DNA of 64,000 bases from an uncultured Clostridia bacterium (GCA_932222125.1 CAKNZJ010000249.1:139120-203119); one strand, 5' to 3'; shown: positions 49,678-59,026, counted from the stretch's first letter. Translations and numbers: made by a program. The notes: generated by a model from the sequence alone, not told the origin.

Positions 49678-50520
49678 CTATCCGTCGTATCCTTCCAGGA
49701 AGGAGTGGGCCTGACCCTTGCTCTTATATCCAGGGAAGGTGTCCAGGGTGACGGCGTGGATGGCCTGGAAGATGCTCTTTTCAATGTTTGGACTGTCCTG
49801 TTTGAGGTGATGGAGCAGGGTTTTGACCTCCTGCCGCTTAGAGCCGCCTTCTCCAGGCTCGCAGCTGGCGCAGTTCTCCGTGAAGCGGCAGGCACATTGG
49901 ATAAAGTCCAACTTGTTGTGCCGCCGCCAGGCGATGATGTCCTCTTCATGGATACAGTACATGGGACGAATCAACTCCATTCCCGCGAAATTGGCGCTGT
50001 GAAGCTTGGGGAGCATGGCTTGGAGCTGGGAGCCATAGAACATTCCCATTACAGTAGTTTCAATGACGTCATTGAAATGGTGCCCTAGGGCAATTTTATT
50101 GCAGCCTAGTTCTTTGGCCCGGTTGTACAAGTGCCCACGGCGCATGCGGGCACACAGGTAGCAGGGCCGATCCGAAGTGTTGTTAGCCACCTCAAAGATG
50201 TTGGTTTCAAAGACAGTGATGGGGACGTGGAGCAGGGTTGCGTTGTATTCGATCTTCTGGCGGTTGACAGGGCTATACCCTGGGTCCATCACCAAAAATA
50301 TTAGTTCAAACGGCACCTTGCTGTGCCGGTGGAGTTCCTGCATCAGCTTGGCCAGGAGCATGGAGTCCTTGCCCCCGGAGATGCACACGGCGATCCTGTC
50401 TTCTGGTTGAATGAGTTCATATCGTTTTATTGCATAGGTGAATGGGTTCCAAAGCTGCTTGTGGTATTTTTTGATGATGCTGCGCTCGATGAGCTGATGG
50501 GGTTCCAGAACCCTGCTCAT
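49678..50520 (-). CDS. TtcA-like tRNA 2-thiolation / PP-loop ATPase
   Basis: A 280-residue PP-loop enzyme. The ATP motif is CISGGKDSMLLAKLM, the first cysteine pair is CYLCARMRRG and later cysteines (CACRFTENCASC) fit an Fe-S cluster, as in TtcA, which makes 2-thiocytidine at tRNA position 32. The start at 50520 (MSRVLEPHQLIE) follows AGAGGGGG; the longer frame upstream is a leader. Other TtcA/TtuA-branch thiolases cannot be excluded. A hairpin lies in the leader at 50583-50618. Confidence 0.85.
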   Translation of the reverse strand: MSRVLEPHQLIERSIIKKYHKQLWNPFTYAIKRYELIQPEDRIAVCISGGKDSMLLAKLMQELHRHSKVPFELIFLVMDPGYSPVNRQKIEYNATLLHVPITVFETNIFEVANNTSDRPCYLCARMRRGHLYNRAKELGCNKIALGHHFNDVIETTVMGMFYGSQLQAMLPKLHSANFAGMELIRPMYCIHEEDIIAWRRHNKLDFIQCACRFTENCASCEPGEGGSKRQEVKTLLHHLKQDSPNIEKSIFQAIHAVTLDTFPGYKSKGQAHSFLEGYDG

Positions 50521-50582
50521 GATGCGGCCCCCTCTCTCTGTATGGTTGATACCAAAGACAATCAAATATTTTTCCGATTCCT

Positions 50583-50618
50583 GCCGGTCTTTCCGTCCGT
50601 TGAGACGGAGAGACCGGC
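50583..50618. other. Hairpin between trmO and the ttcA-like gene
   Basis: GCCGGTCTTTCCGTC pairs with its complement (one mismatch) over a 6-base loop. A TTTTCTT tract follows on the plus strand only, so on the minus strand it is a leader or inter-gene stem, not an obvious terminator. Confidence 0.5.
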
Positions 50619-50720
50619 TTTTCTTCAGTCTATCAGGTGGGATTGCCCGATCAAGCGGCAGACGGAAATAGGGTCTTCCCGGCTTTGGTTTGATCATAGC
50701 ACATGTTCTGTTTAGTGTTG

Positions 50721-51389
50721 CTAGCACTGAATGTCCAATACGGTGAGCACTCTGTCCCGAACGGAAAAGCGGACCTCCAGTCCGGCAAAGCCAAAGCCGT
50801 AGACTCGCTCCGGATCATCCTGATAAGGGGGGCGAGGGTCGAGAGCCAGTACGCCGGACAGGGCAGCCCGCCGTTCGTCTGGTACTCGCTCCAGCAGAAC
50901 CGGCGGAATGACTACAGCCAGCAGGGGCTCCGGGGCCTGGGCGGCAAAGCCTCCGACTGCCTCAGGGTGGCAGTCGGCATAAGGAAGGTAAGGCTTAACG
51001 TCATAGATCGGGGTACCGTCCATCAGATCAGCCCCGGAAATATAAAGCACCGGCCCTTCTGGAGTGGACAGTTTTACCTGCTCCAGACGGACACAGGACA
51101 GACCGATGGGATTAGGGCGAAAGGGTGAGCGGGTGGCGAATACTCCCAGCCGACGATTGCCCCCCAGCCGGGGAGGGCGCACCGTGGGAGACCAGCCGTC
51201 ACGCCGGGCCTGAGAGAACTCCCAGATAAGCCACAGGTGGGAGAAGCCCTGGATGCCGTGCAGGCATTCCGGAAGGCGGTATGCCGGGGTAAAGACTATC
51301 CGGGCACGCAGTTCCGCCACCAACCCCGCCTGGCGGGGGATGCCAAACTTGGTGGGAAATTCAGAGCGGATGTGGGCGATTGCTTCCAT
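50721..51389 (-). CDS. trmO: tRNA (N6-threonylcarbamoyladenosine37-N6)-methyltransferase TrmO
   Basis: A 222-residue TrmO/TsaA/YaeB-family protein. It has the N-terminal beta-barrel domain with IAHIRSEFPTKFGIPRQ, FSHLWLIWEFS, ATRSPFRPNPIGLS and YDVKPYLPYAD, and a C-terminal extension with the DDPERVYGFGF segment. It methylates t6A37 of threonine tRNAs using SAM. The ATG at 51389 has no Shine-Dalgarno sequence of its own; a 28-codon frame with a strong site ends one base before it. Confidence 0.93.
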   Translation of the reverse strand: MEAIAHIRSEFPTKFGIPRQAGLVAELRARIVFTPAYRLPECLHGIQGFSHLWLIWEFSQARRDGWSPTVRPPRLGGNRRLGVFATRSPFRPNPIGLSCVRLEQVKLSTPEGPVLYISGADLMDGTPIYDVKPYLPYADCHPEAVGGFAAQAPEPLLAVVIPPVLLERVPDERRAALSGVLALDPRPPYQDDPERVYGFGFAGLEVRFSVRDRVLTVLDIQC

Positions 51390-51390
51390 G

Positions 51391-51477
51391 TCAATGGACC
51401 GCAGGGGCAGAGGATATGGTCAGGATGGCCGCTTGGGAGCGGCTGTACGCACATTTGTTGTTTCGGTTGTGATTCAC
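51391..51477 (-). CDS. Putative 28-codon leader ORF coupled to trmO
   Basis: A GTG at 51477, six bases after a perfect GGAGGTAA, starts a 28-residue frame (VNHNRNNKCAYSRSQAAILT, then ISSAPAVH) whose TGA is one base from the trmO ATG. The peptide itself looks unremarkable. Its value would be to bring ribosomes to the trmO start, which lacks a site. Confidence 0.4.
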   Translation of the reverse strand: MNHNRNNKCAYSRSQAAILTISSAPAVH

Positions 51478-51553
51478 AGACGTTACCTCCAGATTGTTTG
51501 TACGTTAAGAAGGACCCATGACAGCGGCCCTACAGTTAGGATTAGCCCGTGGG

Positions 51554-53812
51554 TCATAGCAGTTTGGGAGCGCCCCACCAATAGTGAAACAGTGAGCGCC
51601 GGACGCTGGGAAGGGTGCTGGACAGCCGCTGCCGCTCCTGATGAAACATAGCGGCCATAGTCTGGCGTTCTGCCGGGGTAATGGCGTGTTGGCTAAACCG
51701 GGCCTTTTCCGCAAGCGCCTGGGCCTCTGGGTCTACCTGACCACCATCCCAGCGGGCAAGCTGGGTGAGATAGCGGTAGCAGTCCATCACTGCCTGATTG
51801 GGATTTGGGTTATGGAGACGGGATATTCGATGGCGTTTGAGCAGGAACTGCATGAGCCATAAGACGGCGGCCAGAAGGGCCGCTGCACCACACCACCACA
51901 GCAGCCGGAGGATGGAGCGGCCGGAGGCCGGTGAGGAGACCGCCCCTTCAGAGGGCTGGGGAGAAGCCGGGGTGGACGAAGGCACGGCGGAGGGGCTGGG
52001 GACAGTACTCTCCGGAGAGGGGCTGGCCTCTATTTCAGAGGTGGGCTGACCAGCCGTTGGATCTGGGCTGGTCAGGGCAACATAGGAGTAGCCGGGGGTG
52101 ACGTCCACTGGATACCAGCCGTAGCCATCCAGGTAAACTTCCACCCAGGCATGGGCGGCTGAGTCGGGAACGTTCACCGTCTGTCCCTGCCGTGAGCTGG
52201 CGGCAAAACCGGTGACATACCGAGCGGGGATGCCATAGGTGCGGAAGATAAGGGTGGCCGCGGAGGCGAAGTGCATACAGTAGCCCCGCCGGCCCTGGGT
52301 GAGAAAATAGCCCACAAAGTCTTCCCCATTCGGGGTAAGGGGGGTGTCGGGGTCATAGACGCACCGCTGGGCCAATAGGGAGCGGATTCCCTCGCTCAGG
52401 GTGCGTAGATCCTGGATATCAGGGGCGGAAAAGGGCAGTGGGAGATCGGCGCACCATTCTTGAATAATACGCCTTTGCTGTGAGGGAACATCCAGATAGT
52501 TGCGGTAGACAAAGCTGCGGTATTGTTCCTCCATGTCCTGAAGGCGTTGGGAAGAGAGGGGGGCAATGTGATTGGTGGGGAGATCGGGGAAGGAGATGGT
52601 GTAGCGTCTCACCCCTGTCTGGCGCAAAAAATGGCTGTCCCCTACAGCGCGGGGAGCACCTTCCGTCCATCCATGGGCGATGGGAGGGTAGGGCAGGTAG
52701 AGGAGGAGATTGGATATTCGGATGTGCTCTACCGTGACGGTATGGCTGCTTCTGCCGCTCTGCTGAGCCATTCGGCCGGGAAACAGCAGGGGGGAGGTAT
52801 CCAAGGTCTGCTCTTGTTGGGTGAGGGGCTTCAGATACTCCTGCTGATAGATATCCTGTGGCAATGACTTCCAAGTCTGACCGGTATACACTGCCAATGA
52901 ATTACCGCGAAGTAGCAGGGGGCCAGTGTAATCGGAGGAGGTCACCTTCAGTACGGTCTGTCCAGTAAAGCGCAGCGGTCCGGCCCGAGTTAGGTCTACT
53001 TCACTGCCGGTTCCCGTATAACTGGAGCTCAGCACAAGGGAGCCATCCCAATCTGCCAGGGCAGGCAGCCAGCCGGACATGACTTCTTGTGCGTGGATGG
53101 CCCAGGCAGGCCGGGAGTAGCCGTTCATAGGCAGCAGAACGGTGAGCAGGGACAGCAGAGCGGCCACCAGAGGAAGGGAAATCAACGTGAGTGGGCCGCG
53201 GCGGTGGGCGGCTGTCCAACGGCAGAGGGTGGTGATCAGCATGGTACACCAGCAGGCAGTGAGGACCATGAAGGGAAGCCAATTGGGATAGATGTCAGCC
53301 AGGAGACCAGGAAGTAGCGGAGGCAGGGTAATGGAGACTACCAGCCACCAGCATCTGGCCCGGACCACCATCCAGCCTAGGGCCAGGGCCAGCAAGGCCA
53401 GGGAGAGAAGCAGAAACCATTCAATGGAGGTGGCCTGGTCAAGACCGGCAGTAGGGGTGTAGGTTATATGGGAAACCCACCCCAACCGCTGGGCAATCAA
53501 GTTGACCACCGATTGAAACACCAATAGGGCCCCTTGAGAAAAAAGACCCCAGGTGAGCCAGACAATGCAAGCTAGCCCAGCCGTCAGTCCGCCTGCCAAC
53601 CACGGGCCAGAGCGGGGCAGGGACCAGACCATTGCGCCTACCAGGGCAAAACAGATCAAAAGAAGCGGGGCAGGGCCAAGGATATTCGGGAGGGGCTCGA
53701 GAGGATAGAGGGACAGGAAGGACAGGGCGAAGCCAAGCAGCCCACAGATACTCAATAGACTGTCTCCCAGCAGTGAGGTCAGAGCGGAGCGGATTGGACT
53801 GGGATTGGTCAT
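51554..53812 (-). CDS. Membrane-anchored transglutaminase-like protein (TgpA type)
   Basis: A 752-residue protein. Residues 1-210 contain about six or seven membrane helices. An external region follows, with a transglutaminase core near 510-580: catalytic Cys in GRRGYCMHFASAATLIF, His in SAAHAWVEVYLDGYGWY and Asp in PVDVTPG. A Pro/Ser linker, one more membrane helix (about 635-655) and a DUF4129-like cytoplasmic tail end the protein. This is the TgpA-type organisation that accompanies MoxR and DUF58 genes, as here. The substrate is unknown; an extracytoplasmic peptide or protein-crosslinking or hydrolysing role is assumed. Confidence 0.9.
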   Translation of the reverse strand: MTNPSPIRSALTSLLGDSLLSICGLLGFALSFLSLYPLEPLPNILGPAPLLLICFALVGAMVWSLPRSGPWLAGGLTAGLACIVWLTWGLFSQGALLVFQSVVNLIAQRLGWVSHITYTPTAGLDQATSIEWFLLLSLALLALALGWMVVRARCWWLVVSITLPPLLPGLLADIYPNWLPFMVLTACWCTMLITTLCRWTAAHRRGPLTLISLPLVAALLSLLTVLLPMNGYSRPAWAIHAQEVMSGWLPALADWDGSLVLSSSYTGTGSEVDLTRAGPLRFTGQTVLKVTSSDYTGPLLLRGNSLAVYTGQTWKSLPQDIYQQEYLKPLTQQEQTLDTSPLLFPGRMAQQSGRSSHTVTVEHIRISNLLLYLPYPPIAHGWTEGAPRAVGDSHFLRQTGVRRYTISFPDLPTNHIAPLSSQRLQDMEEQYRSFVYRNYLDVPSQQRRIIQEWCADLPLPFSAPDIQDLRTLSEGIRSLLAQRCVYDPDTPLTPNGEDFVGYFLTQGRRGYCMHFASAATLIFRTYGIPARYVTGFAASSRQGQTVNVPDSAAHAWVEVYLDGYGWYPVDVTPGYSYVALTSPDPTAGQPTSEIEASPSPESTVPSPSAVPSSTPASPQPSEGAVSSPASGRSILRLLWWCGAAALLAAVLWLMQFLLKRHRISRLHNPNPNQAVMDCYRYLTQLARWDGGQVDPEAQALAEKARFSQHAITPAERQTMAAMFHQERQRLSSTLPSVRRSLFHYWWGAPKLL

Positions 53813-54807
53813 GGGTGTGCCCCCTCTCCAGCGGCAATGTGTAGGTGAAACATAGAGCGGCCAAACTGTCCGATCAGATTCTGATTATCTTGTATGGGCG
53901 AGCCGGTAAGCGGCGCCGGGGTGGATAAAATATCTGCTAGACAGTTTTGCAGCGCCCGCTCATCTGAGATGGAACGAGTAGCAGGCTGGTTTTCCTTGTC
54001 CAGCCATAGCACAGTGTGGGGCTGTTGGACCGCCAGCATGGTCCGGCACACGCCAAACAGCCGGTCCAATGTCTCGTCCAGCTGTTCCGGGGAGCCGAAG
54101 CGGTCAAAGGTAAATAGGGGGCTGGGAACGGACGGCTCCATTTGCTCACGGACAACGAGCCGGTCTAATTTGGAGGACAGCTTCCAATGGACACGGCGCA
54201 TTGGGTCACCTGGGCGGTAGTCCCGCAAGTCGTACTCGGCCCCAAGGCCATGGCGGACAGGTGCGTCGGGGACAGGACAGATGCCAGAAAGGTGGCGCAG
54301 ACGGATCGGGCCAGGATCGGCAGGGTGGGGCATGGATAACAGAAGGGCAGGCTCCGGTTTAGGCTTACCCATGGAAAACAGCCCTAGGTAGTCCGTCACC
54401 CGAATTTTGTCCGCTCGAAGCTCCAGCAGGCCGCAGTGTTCTGTAATGGCAGAATAGGAGATGGGGGCGCGGCGGCCGACCCCGGAAAGGACCAGTTTGC
54501 GCTGCTGTTTCTCCCCGGTGAACAGATTGCGCTGGACGAGCCGGACAGTGAGGCGAGGGATGGGAAGAAAGATGGGATTTTCAATGGAAACCGACCATTG
54601 GGCGTCTGCTCCCCTGGAGATTAGAGTGGGATGGGCGGATAGCTGCAACCGGCACCCAAACATCACTGGCAGGGACAGGAGCAGCGAGAGCACCGGTAAA
54701 GAGACGGACAGGGCTAGCAGGAAGTGGGCCAAGTAGTTGTTATTGGTGATCTGGAACAGAAGAACTGATGCCAGAACCAGTCCATATAGGATGCGCCGCA
54801 GGAGCAT
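53809..54807 (-). CDS. DUF58 domain protein
   Basis: A 332-residue protein. Two N-terminal membrane helices (ILYGLVLASVLLFQITNNNY and ALSVSLPVLSLLLSLPVM) are followed by a region with the DUF58 signature EYDLRDYRPGDPMRRVHWK and then a vWA-like C-terminal portion. DUF58 proteins work with MoxR ATPases in assembling or activating membrane-linked complexes. The ATG at 54807 lies just after the MoxR stop; a GTG at 54816 overlapping that stop is an alternative. It overlaps the transglutaminase gene by 4 bases. Confidence 0.88.
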   Translation of the reverse strand: MLLRRILYGLVLASVLLFQITNNNYLAHFLLALSVSLPVLSLLLSLPVMFGCRLQLSAHPTLISRGADAQWSVSIENPIFLPIPRLTVRLVQRNLFTGEKQQRKLVLSGVGRRAPISYSAITEHCGLLELRADKIRVTDYLGLFSMGKPKPEPALLLSMPHPADPGPIRLRHLSGICPVPDAPVRHGLGAEYDLRDYRPGDPMRRVHWKLSSKLDRLVVREQMEPSVPSPLFTFDRFGSPEQLDETLDRLFGVCRTMLAVQQPHTVLWLDKENQPATRSISDERALQNCLADILSTPAPLTGSPIQDNQNLIGQFGRSMFHLHIAAGEGAHP

Positions 54808-54812
54808 AACAA

Positions 54813-55751
54813 TCACCGCAGGCGGGGAGGCTGCACTCCGTCCAGCACCTCGGCAGCGATGGCTAAAGCCTGTCGGCTGTCCCCAGAATCCCCCATGGGA
54901 AGCAGGAGACGATGGGAGATGGCTTCCGCCCAGATGTACTGCACATCGGCAGGGATCACATAATCCCGCCCACGCAGAAAGGCGGTGGCTTGACATAGGG
55001 AGGACAGAGAGATGGTGGCCCGGGGACTGGCGCCCTGCATGAGCCGCGGATGGCTCCGGGTGGAGCGTACCAAGCGGATGATATAATCCAACACCACATC
55101 GTCAATAAACACCTGGTCCACCGCCTCCCGCAGTGTGGCCAGCTGACCGGTGCTGATGACCTGGTTCACCTGATCCAAGGGATTGCCCTTAAGTTTGCGC
55201 TGTAAAAGGTCCAGTTCATCGCCGGCTGAGGGATAGCCCATGGTCAGCCGAAGGGCAAAGCGATCCAGTTGGGAGTCGGGCAGAAGCTGGGTGCCGGAAG
55301 CACCCACGGGGTTTTGGGTGGCGATGACCAGAAAGGGCTCCGGGATGGGATGGGTAACGCCGTCCACCGTGATCCTACCCTCCTCCATAGCCTCCAACAG
55401 TGCCGATTGGGTGCGGCTGGTGGCCCGGTTGAGTTCATCTGCCAGGAACAGGTTGCACAGTAGCGCCCCCGGTTGGTATTCCATCTGTCCGGTGGTTTTA
55501 TTATACAAGGAAAAACCGGTGAGGTCAGAAGGCATCACATCAGGGGTGAACTGCACCCGGTGATAGGACAGCCCCAGGGTCTTGGAAAAGGCCAGAGCCA
55601 TGGTGGTTTTGCCCACGCCGGGAATATCCTCCAGCAGAAGATGTCCTCTGGACAGGATGGCCAGCAAGGCCTTGACTACAGCATCGTCCTTGCCAACCAC
55701 GGCCTTTTTTACCTCGTTGACCACTTTGGCTGCCAGGTGGAGTTCGTCCAT
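54813..55751 (-). CDS. MoxR family AAA+ ATPase
   Basis: A 312-residue chaperone-like ATPase. Walker A is EDIPGVGKTTMALAF, Walker B LFLADELNRATSRTQSALLEAMEE, sensor 1 FLVIATQNPVG, and the C-terminal lid contains GASPRATISL and the GRDYVIPADVQ segment. First gene of a MoxR-DUF58-transglutaminase operon, presumably supplying ATP-driven remodelling. The ATG at 55751 follows AGAGGTG; a GTG at 55760 would lie within that site. Confidence 0.93.
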   Translation of the reverse strand: MDELHLAAKVVNEVKKAVVGKDDAVVKALLAILSRGHLLLEDIPGVGKTTMALAFSKTLGLSYHRVQFTPDVMPSDLTGFSLYNKTTGQMEYQPGALLCNLFLADELNRATSRTQSALLEAMEEGRITVDGVTHPIPEPFLVIATQNPVGASGTQLLPDSQLDRFALRLTMGYPSAGDELDLLQRKLKGNPLDQVNQVISTGQLATLREAVDQVFIDDVVLDYIIRLVRSTRSHPRLMQGASPRATISLSSLCQATAFLRGRDYVIPADVQYIWAEAISHRLLLPMGDSGDSRQALAIAAEVLDGVQPPRLR

Positions 55752-55820
55752 GAAATTCACCTCTAGGTAAGAATGAATTTATGCATTTGGAGCGGGTAAG
55801 AAGGAAAGATTGCATGACCG

Positions 55821-56975
55821 TCAGGACATAGAGGGGAAGAGGTTGTCCGCTGCCTGTTTGAGGGCGGCGACCAGGGCGTCTGCCTCTGCCCGGGTGGAAT
55901 CAGGGGAGAAGGACAGGCGCAACGCTCCATCCAGCCATGGCTTTGGCAGGCCCATGGCGGCAAATACATGGCTGGCTTTGCCCCTGTGGCAGGCGGAGCC
56001 CGAGGAGATGCACACCCCCTGGTCTCCCAGTACCCGAACCACCACCTCACTTTGATAGCTGGGCAGCGTGACAGCGCAGATGTGGGGCGCATCTCCAGGA
56101 GAGATGACCTCCAACATGGGTAAGACCTCTTTCAGGCGGCCCAGGGTGTACGATTTGATGGCAGCGGCCTGCTTCCAACTGTCATGATGGGCGAGTGCCG
56201 CCTGACAGGCGGCGGCAAAGCCGGCAATCTGGGCGGTTGCCTCCGTGCTGGAGCGCAGGCCGTTTTCCTGCCCGCCGCCAGTGAGCAGGGGAGGCAGTTT
56301 GAGCCCCTGCTTGATGTACAGGGCGCCCACTCCTTTTGGAGCTCCAATCTTGTGGCCGCTGACGGTGACCAAATCCGCCCCCAGAGAGGCCAGCGGAGCG
56401 GTCTCCTTTAAAAAGCCTTGGACTGCATCACAGTGAAATAATATTCCTCTGTCCCACGCCTTGACTAACCGGACGCTGTCGGCCACAGGGTAAATCACCC
56501 CAGTCTCGTTGTTGACCAGCATCATGGACACCAGCACAGTATCAGGGCGCAGAGCGTCCACCACCTGACTGGAGGAGATTCGGCCCGCTCGATCCGGCTT
56601 GAGATAGGTGACCTCATAGCCCCGACGCTCCATGTCCCGGCAGGTCTCCAGGACGGAGGAATGCTCGGTTGCAGTAGTGACAATGTGTTTCCCTTTACGG
56701 CGGTTGATCTCGGACCCCCGGCGGATGGCCCAATTGTTCCCCTCGGTGCCGGAGGCGGTGAATGCCACCTGGAGTGAAGCGCAGCCAAGGGCCTGTGCCA
56801 CCGCTTCCCGGTGCTGCTTCACCTTCTGGGCGGCTAGATGGCCCAATGGGTATTGTGAGGAGGGGTTGCCAAACTCAGCCAGAGCATCCACCGTGGCTGC
56901 AAGCGCTTGTGGGTGGACTGGAGTGGTGGAAGCATAGTCAAAATAGATCAAAGGAAGGTTGTGATTGGCTTCCAT
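55821..56975 (-). CDS. Cysteine desulfurase (second NifS-like paralogue)
   Basis: A 384-residue PLP enzyme. It has IYFDYASTTPVHP near the start, the PLP lysine in VSGHKIGAPKGVGAL and the catalytic cysteine in CISSGSACHRGKASHVF. The cysteine loop is followed by HRGK and is shorter than in the IscS-like protein at 9362-10549, and no IscU follows. It may serve thiolation, for which the TtcA-like enzyme about 5 kb away is a candidate client. GAAAGGAG precedes the ATG. Confidence 0.92.
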   Translation of the reverse strand: MEANHNLPLIYFDYASTTPVHPQALAATVDALAEFGNPSSQYPLGHLAAQKVKQHREAVAQALGCASLQVAFTASGTEGNNWAIRRGSEINRRKGKHIVTTATEHSSVLETCRDMERRGYEVTYLKPDRAGRISSSQVVDALRPDTVLVSMMLVNNETGVIYPVADSVRLVKAWDRGILFHCDAVQGFLKETAPLASLGADLVTVSGHKIGAPKGVGALYIKQGLKLPPLLTGGGQENGLRSSTEATAQIAGFAAACQAALAHHDSWKQAAAIKSYTLGRLKEVLPMLEVISPGDAPHICAVTLPSYQSEVVVRVLGDQGVCISSGSACHRGKASHVFAAMGLPKPWLDGALRLSFSPDSTRAEADALVAALKQAADNLFPSMS

Positions 56976-57521
56976 GGAAGAGCTCCTTTCCGGGGGAGAG
57001 AGGAAATTTTTGTAACAGTATGTACCATTTTAGTGCTTGGGAGGTAGAAAGTCAAGTGGAGGAACACTTGCAATTTAGCATAATTGCTATATAATAAATA
57101 GAATTTTGACTAGGTGTGTTGGAGGAGTAGGTCCCTTCTGAGGAAAGTTTCCGAGTGGTATCCTGTAAAAGATTTATAGTTTTAGAAGAGGTTCTACCTC
57201 TGCATTTGGCCAATTGTCTGGCTGCCCTGATGTAAACACTCCTATCCCATACTTCTCCACTCTTTATGTCTCCTATTCCGGAGCCAATGGCCGCTGTTAC
57301 ATTTCAAGAATGCCCCAACGACTGTCTTGAAGTAACACATTACCCAGGTGTAGAAGATATTTGAGACTATAAAAAGTGCGGGCACAGTGGCCCAGGACAA
57401 GGATTTATCGGCAAAAAGTGGTGATCTAATGACAGTTCCTATTGAGAAATAGAGGCCATTATGATAAAATAAGATCATTACATTGGCTCTTTTTCTTGTA
57501 GCAGAAAAGGAGCGAGCCATA
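56976..57521. other. AT-rich intergenic region before the integrase relic
   Basis: About 545 bases of lower GC content without a convincing gene. A minus-strand 92-codon frame (57242-57520) encodes hydrophobic stretches, but has no good ribosome site or recognised relative. Likely decayed mobile DNA together with the integrase relic. Confidence 0.5.
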
Positions 57522-57841
57522 TGGGAAAGAACTTATAAAGGGAAAGAATGTGGTAATGGTATCTGCCAAAGGGAGGATGGTTTTTATTACGCAAGATTCG
57601 TAGTAAGTATGGTAAGCGCCACAAAAAGTATGTTGTTACGCTTCCAGAGGCAGCGAACTAGTTGGAAAAAGCTTGATTTGCAGATACCCATGATAACATT
57701 CTTGTTCTATCGGATATGACTGTGGACACATGGCCTGAATTCTGGCAAGAGAACATGATAGCGGACTGGGCACCGCATACTCGCAGAAACTATCGGGAAC
57801 GGTATGTCTACAATCAGCATTCAAATGCCGAAAACCCTTGA
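57522..57841 (+). pseudogene. N-terminal remnant of a Tn916/phage-type tyrosine integrase
   Basis: Translating across one frameshift gives KGKECGNGICQREDGFYYAR, then SKYGKRHKKYVVTLPEAAN, a stop, LEKA, a stop, FADTHDNILVLSDMTVDTWP, EFWQENMIADWAPHTRRNYR and ERYVYNQHSN. This is the AP2-like arm-binding domain and the start of the core-binding domain of Tn916-family integrases. The catalytic domain with its Arg-His-Arg-Tyr residues is absent: ychF starts 24 bases later. It is inactive, a scar of a lost integrative element. Confidence 0.75.
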
Positions 57842-57864
57842 AAAATCAGGAGGTAGAGAGTATT

Positions 57865-58962
57865 ATGAAACTAGGAATCGTGGGCTTGCCCAATGTTGGT
57901 AAATCCACTCTGTTCAACGCTATTACCAATGCAGGGGCGGAGAGCGCAAACTATCCATTCTGCACCATCGATCCCAATGTGGGGACCGTATCTGTTCCAG
58001 ACGCCAGGTTGGACTGGCTGTCCCAGTTTTACAAGCCTAAAAAGACCACCCCGGCAGTGGTGGAGTTTGTAGATATTGCCGGACTGGTGAAGGGAGCCTC
58101 AAAGGGAGAGGGGTTGGGGAACAAGTTTTTGGCCAACATTCGGGAGTGCGCTGCCATCGTCCACGTGGTGAGGTGTTTTGACGATGGAAATGTCATCCAT
58201 GTGGAGGGGGGCACAGACCCTATCCGGGATATGGATATCATCAATTTGGAACTGATTATGGCCGATGTGGAGATGGTGGAGCGCCGGATTGAAAAGGCTC
58301 GTAAGGCAGCCAAGGCAGACAAAAAGTTTCACCATGAGGCGGAGGTTTTTGAGGGGCTGCGGGACTGGATGAACGAAGGCCGGCCCGCCCGCTCTTATCT
58401 GTCCCAGGTGGATCAGGAGGACGCCGGTATCATTGCTACTGCTGAACTGCTCTCTATTAAGCCAGTAATCTACGCGGCCAATTTAGACGAGGAGGGGTTG
58501 GCTGACCCGGAGGGGGTGGGTTACTATCAACAGGTGACCCAGCGGGCTGACGGTGAAGAAGCCCAGGTCATTCCTATCTGTGCCAAACTGGAGGCGGAGA
58601 TCAGCCAGCTGCCTGGGGAGGAAAAGGCTCTGTTTTTGGAGGATATCGGAGTGAGTGAGTCCAGCTTGGACCGGCTGATCCGGGCCAGTTATACATTATT
58701 GGGGCTGATCTCCTTCCTTACGGCTGGAGAAGATGAGTGCCGGGCCTGGACGATTGTCCAGGGAACTAAGGCTCCACAGGCTGCCGGCAAGATACACTCC
58801 GATTTTGAGCGGGGATTTATCCGGGCGGAAACGATTGCCTTTGACGCTTTGAAGGAGTGTGGTTCTATGGCTGCGGCTCGGGAGAGGGGGTTGCTCCGCT
58901 CCGAGGGGAAGGATTATGTGGTGCGGGACGGGGATATTGTCTTGTTCCGGTTCAACGTATGA
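57865..58962 (+). CDS. ychF: Redox-regulated/ribosome-associated GTPase YchF
   Basis: A 365-residue Obg-family NTPase. G1 is GLPNVGKSTLFNAIT, G3 DIAGLVKGASKGEGLGN, the NxxD-equivalent region AANLDEEGLAD (YchF prefers ATP), and a C-terminal TGS domain with LRSEGKDYVVRDGDIVLFRF. It is universal and acts on ribosomes and stress responses. The ATG at 57865 follows AGGAGGTAGAGAG; a TTG upstream is less likely. Its promoter must lie within the decayed integrase DNA. Confidence 0.95.
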   Translation: MKLGIVGLPNVGKSTLFNAITNAGAESANYPFCTIDPNVGTVSVPDARLDWLSQFYKPKKTTPAVVEFVDIAGLVKGASKGEGLGNKFLANIRECAAIVHVVRCFDDGNVIHVEGGTDPIRDMDIINLELIMADVEMVERRIEKARKAAKADKKFHHEAEVFEGLRDWMNEGRPARSYLSQVDQEDAGIIATAELLSIKPVIYAANLDEEGLADPEGVGYYQQVTQRADGEEAQVIPICAKLEAEISQLPGEEKALFLEDIGVSESSLDRLIRASYTLLGLISFLTAGEDECRAWTIVQGTKAPQAAGKIHSDFERGFIRAETIAFDALKECGSMAAARERGLLRSEGKDYVVRDGDIVLFRFNV

Positions 58963-58965
58963 TAT

Positions 58966-59018
58966 AAGCATAATAGCGGCGCGCCGGACAATTTGTCCGA
59001 CGCGCCGCTATTATGCTT
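58966..59018. terminator. Long hairpin between convergent ychF and dut
   Basis: An 18-bp perfect stem (AAGCATAATAGCGGCGCG and complement) encloses a smaller palindrome. It lacks a T run but separates two convergent genes and can act on both. Confidence 0.7.
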
Positions 59019-59026
59019 GGAGATAT

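Noticed and set aside
57242..57520. 92-codon minus-strand hydrophobic frame
   Set aside because: No convincing start site or relatives; probably decayed mobile DNA, so it is described only as part of the intergenic region.
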